DNA of 12,531 nt from an uncultured bacterium (lineage in GTDB: Bacteria > Bacillota_I > Bacilli_A > RF39 > UBA660), in the NCBI GenBank assembly GCA_959020415.1, contig CAUERX010000036.1, forward strand, positions 1 to 12,531, given 5' to 3'. Under the pieces are notes generated by a model, which was not told where the DNA came from, did not search any database, and was given only the letters and a program-made list of their open reading frames with translations. Each line of letters starts with the position of its first letter. Within the stretch, counting starts at the first letter, position 1. Both the position numbers and the translations under genes were made by a program. Shown here piece by piece: positions 11,337-12,531 of this stretch.

Positions 11337-12521
11337 ATGGCAAAACAAAAATATGACCGTTCAAAACCACATGTTAATATTGGTACAATCGGACACGTGG
11401 ATCACGGTAAAACTACATTAACAGCTGCAATTAGTAGCTATTTATCAAAAAAGGGATATGCAGAGTTCCAAGACTATGCAAATATTGATAAAGCACCTGA
11501 AGAAAGAGAACGTGGTATTACAATTAATACTGCCCACATCGAGTATGAAACTGATAAGAGACACTATGCTCACGTAGACTGCCCAGGCCATGCTGACTAT
11601 GTTAAAAACATGATTACTGGTGCTGCTCAAATGGATGGAGCTATCTTAGTTATTGCAGCTACAGATGGACCTATGGCTCAAACTCGTGAACACATCTTAT
11701 TATCACGTCAAGTTGGAGTACCTCGTATGGTTGTATTCTTAAACAAATGTGATATGGTTGACGATGAAGAATTATTAGAATTAGTTGAAATGGAAGTTCG
11801 CGATTTATTAAATGAATATGATTATGATGGAGACAATACTCCAATCATTAAAGGTTCAGCTCTTAAAGCACTTGAAGGCGACCCAACTTACGAAGAAAAA
11901 ATCGGTGAACTTATGGATGCAGTTGACGAATGGATCGAAACTCCAGTTAGAGACACTGATAAACCATTCTTAATGCCAGTTGAAGATGTATTCACAATTA
12001 CTGGTCGTGGTACAGTTGCTACTGGCCGTGTTGAACGTGGTGAATTAAAACTTAACGATGAAATCGAAATCGTTGGTATTAAACCTACTAAAAAGTCAGT
12101 TGTTACAGGTATCGAAATGTTCAGAAAACAATTAGATACAGCTGTAGCAGGAGACAATGCTGGTGTATTATTACGTGGTGTTGCTCGTGACGATATTGAA
12201 CGTGGTCAAGTTATTGCTAAACCAGGAAGTGTTACTCCACATACTAAATTCAAAGCTCAAGTATATGTACTTAGCAAAGAAGAAGGTGGAAGACATACTC
12301 CATTCTTCAGTAATTACCGTCCACAATTCTACTTCCGTACAACTGATGTTACAGGTGTTATTGAATTACCAGAAGGTGTTGAAATGGTAATGCCAGGTGA
12401 TAATGTTGAAATGACAGTAGAATTAATCGCTCCAATCGCTATCGAAAACGGAACTAAATTCTCAATCCGTGAAGGTGGTAGAACAGTTGGTGCTGGTAAC
12501 GTTTCAGAAGTTATCAAATAA
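11337..12521 (+). CDS. tuf: Elongation factor Tu
   Basis: The 394-residue GTPase delivers aminoacyl-tRNA to the ribosomal A site. The G domain shows GHVDHGKT (19-26), ERGITINTAH (58-67), DCPGH (81-85, with His85 the catalytic residue) and NKCD (136-139). Domain II has FTITGRGTVATGRVERG and domain III has RHTPFFSNYRPQFYFRTTDV, and the protein ends normally in SEVIK. Length and all domains are complete. GAGGAGG (11322-11328) lies 8 nt before ATG. A 72-bp spacer after fusA contains a candidate promoter, so tuf is probably made both from the operon transcript and separately, fitting its high demand. The window ends 10 nt after the stop, so the terminator is not visible. Confidence 0.98.
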   Translation: MAKQKYDRSKPHVNIGTIGHVDHGKTTLTAAISSYLSKKGYAEFQDYANIDKAPEERERGITINTAHIEYETDKRHYAHVDCPGHADYVKNMITGAAQMDGAILVIAATDGPMAQTREHILLSRQVGVPRMVVFLNKCDMVDDEELLELVEMEVRDLLNEYDYDGDNTPIIKGSALKALEGDPTYEEKIGELMDAVDEWIETPVRDTDKPFLMPVEDVFTITGRGTVATGRVERGELKLNDEIEIVGIKPTKKSVVTGIEMFRKQLDTAVAGDNAGVLLRGVARDDIERGQVIAKPGSVTPHTKFKAQVYVLSKEEGGRHTPFFSNYRPQFYFRTTDVTGVIELPEGVEMVMPGDNVEMTVELIAPIAIENGTKFSIREGGRTVGAGNVSEVIK

Positions 12522-12531
12522 TTAAATAAAA

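Overview
The window is AT-rich and reads as a chromosome segment from a low-GC Gram-positive of the Bacilli, probably one of the uncultured Mollicutes/Erysipelotrichia-like gut lineages. The evidence is the Firmicutes-type rpsL-rpsG-fusA-tuf order, strong AGGAGG-type ribosome binding sites, SigA-like promoters, PadR-HAAS and NrtR regulators, a sigma-K-like sporulation factor and wall-type surface proteins. All tryptophans I checked in the conserved genes are TGG, so UGA is read as stop. The taxonomic placement is inference.

Left part (1-2400), cell surface. The window opens inside a secreted-type protein with beta-helix repeats and three C-terminal ricin-type lectin repeats. It is followed by the frameshifted remnant of a second surface protein whose end looks like a decayed NPxTG-type anchor. 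Next is a monocistronic L,D-transpeptidase (YkuD-type) gene with its own promoter and a shared terminator.

Middle part (2400-6450), regulation and membrane. A minus-strand sigma-K homologue lies divergent from a Fic-domain protein that has lost the catalytic histidine. A minus-strand acidic, tail-anchored protein of unknown role is divergent from a PadR repressor. The PadR gene overlaps a long HAAS/DUF1700 membrane protein that looks like two ancestral genes fused, with the second gene's ribosome binding site still present inside the reading frame.

Right part (6450-8114) is a tight three-gene operon: an unknown alpha-helical protein, an NrtR-like Nudix/winged-helix regulator with a degenerate Nudix box, and a small single-pass exported protein with a pilin-like N-terminus.

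The end (8115-12521) is the str operon: rpsL, rpsG, fusA and tuf. It has a strong promoter and a roughly 88-nt leader that can fold into a long nested hairpin, whereas most other promoters here give leaders of about 10-30 nt. tuf has an additional promoter embedded in inverted repeats. S12 carries Ile where the near-invariant Pro of the VKDLPG loop is expected.

I see no CRISPR array, tRNA, rRNA, insertion sequence or phage gene. The points most worth a second look are the fused HAAS gene with its internal start, the histidine-less Fic protein, the str leader structure and the S12 substitution. None of these amounts to a clearly new multi-gene system.
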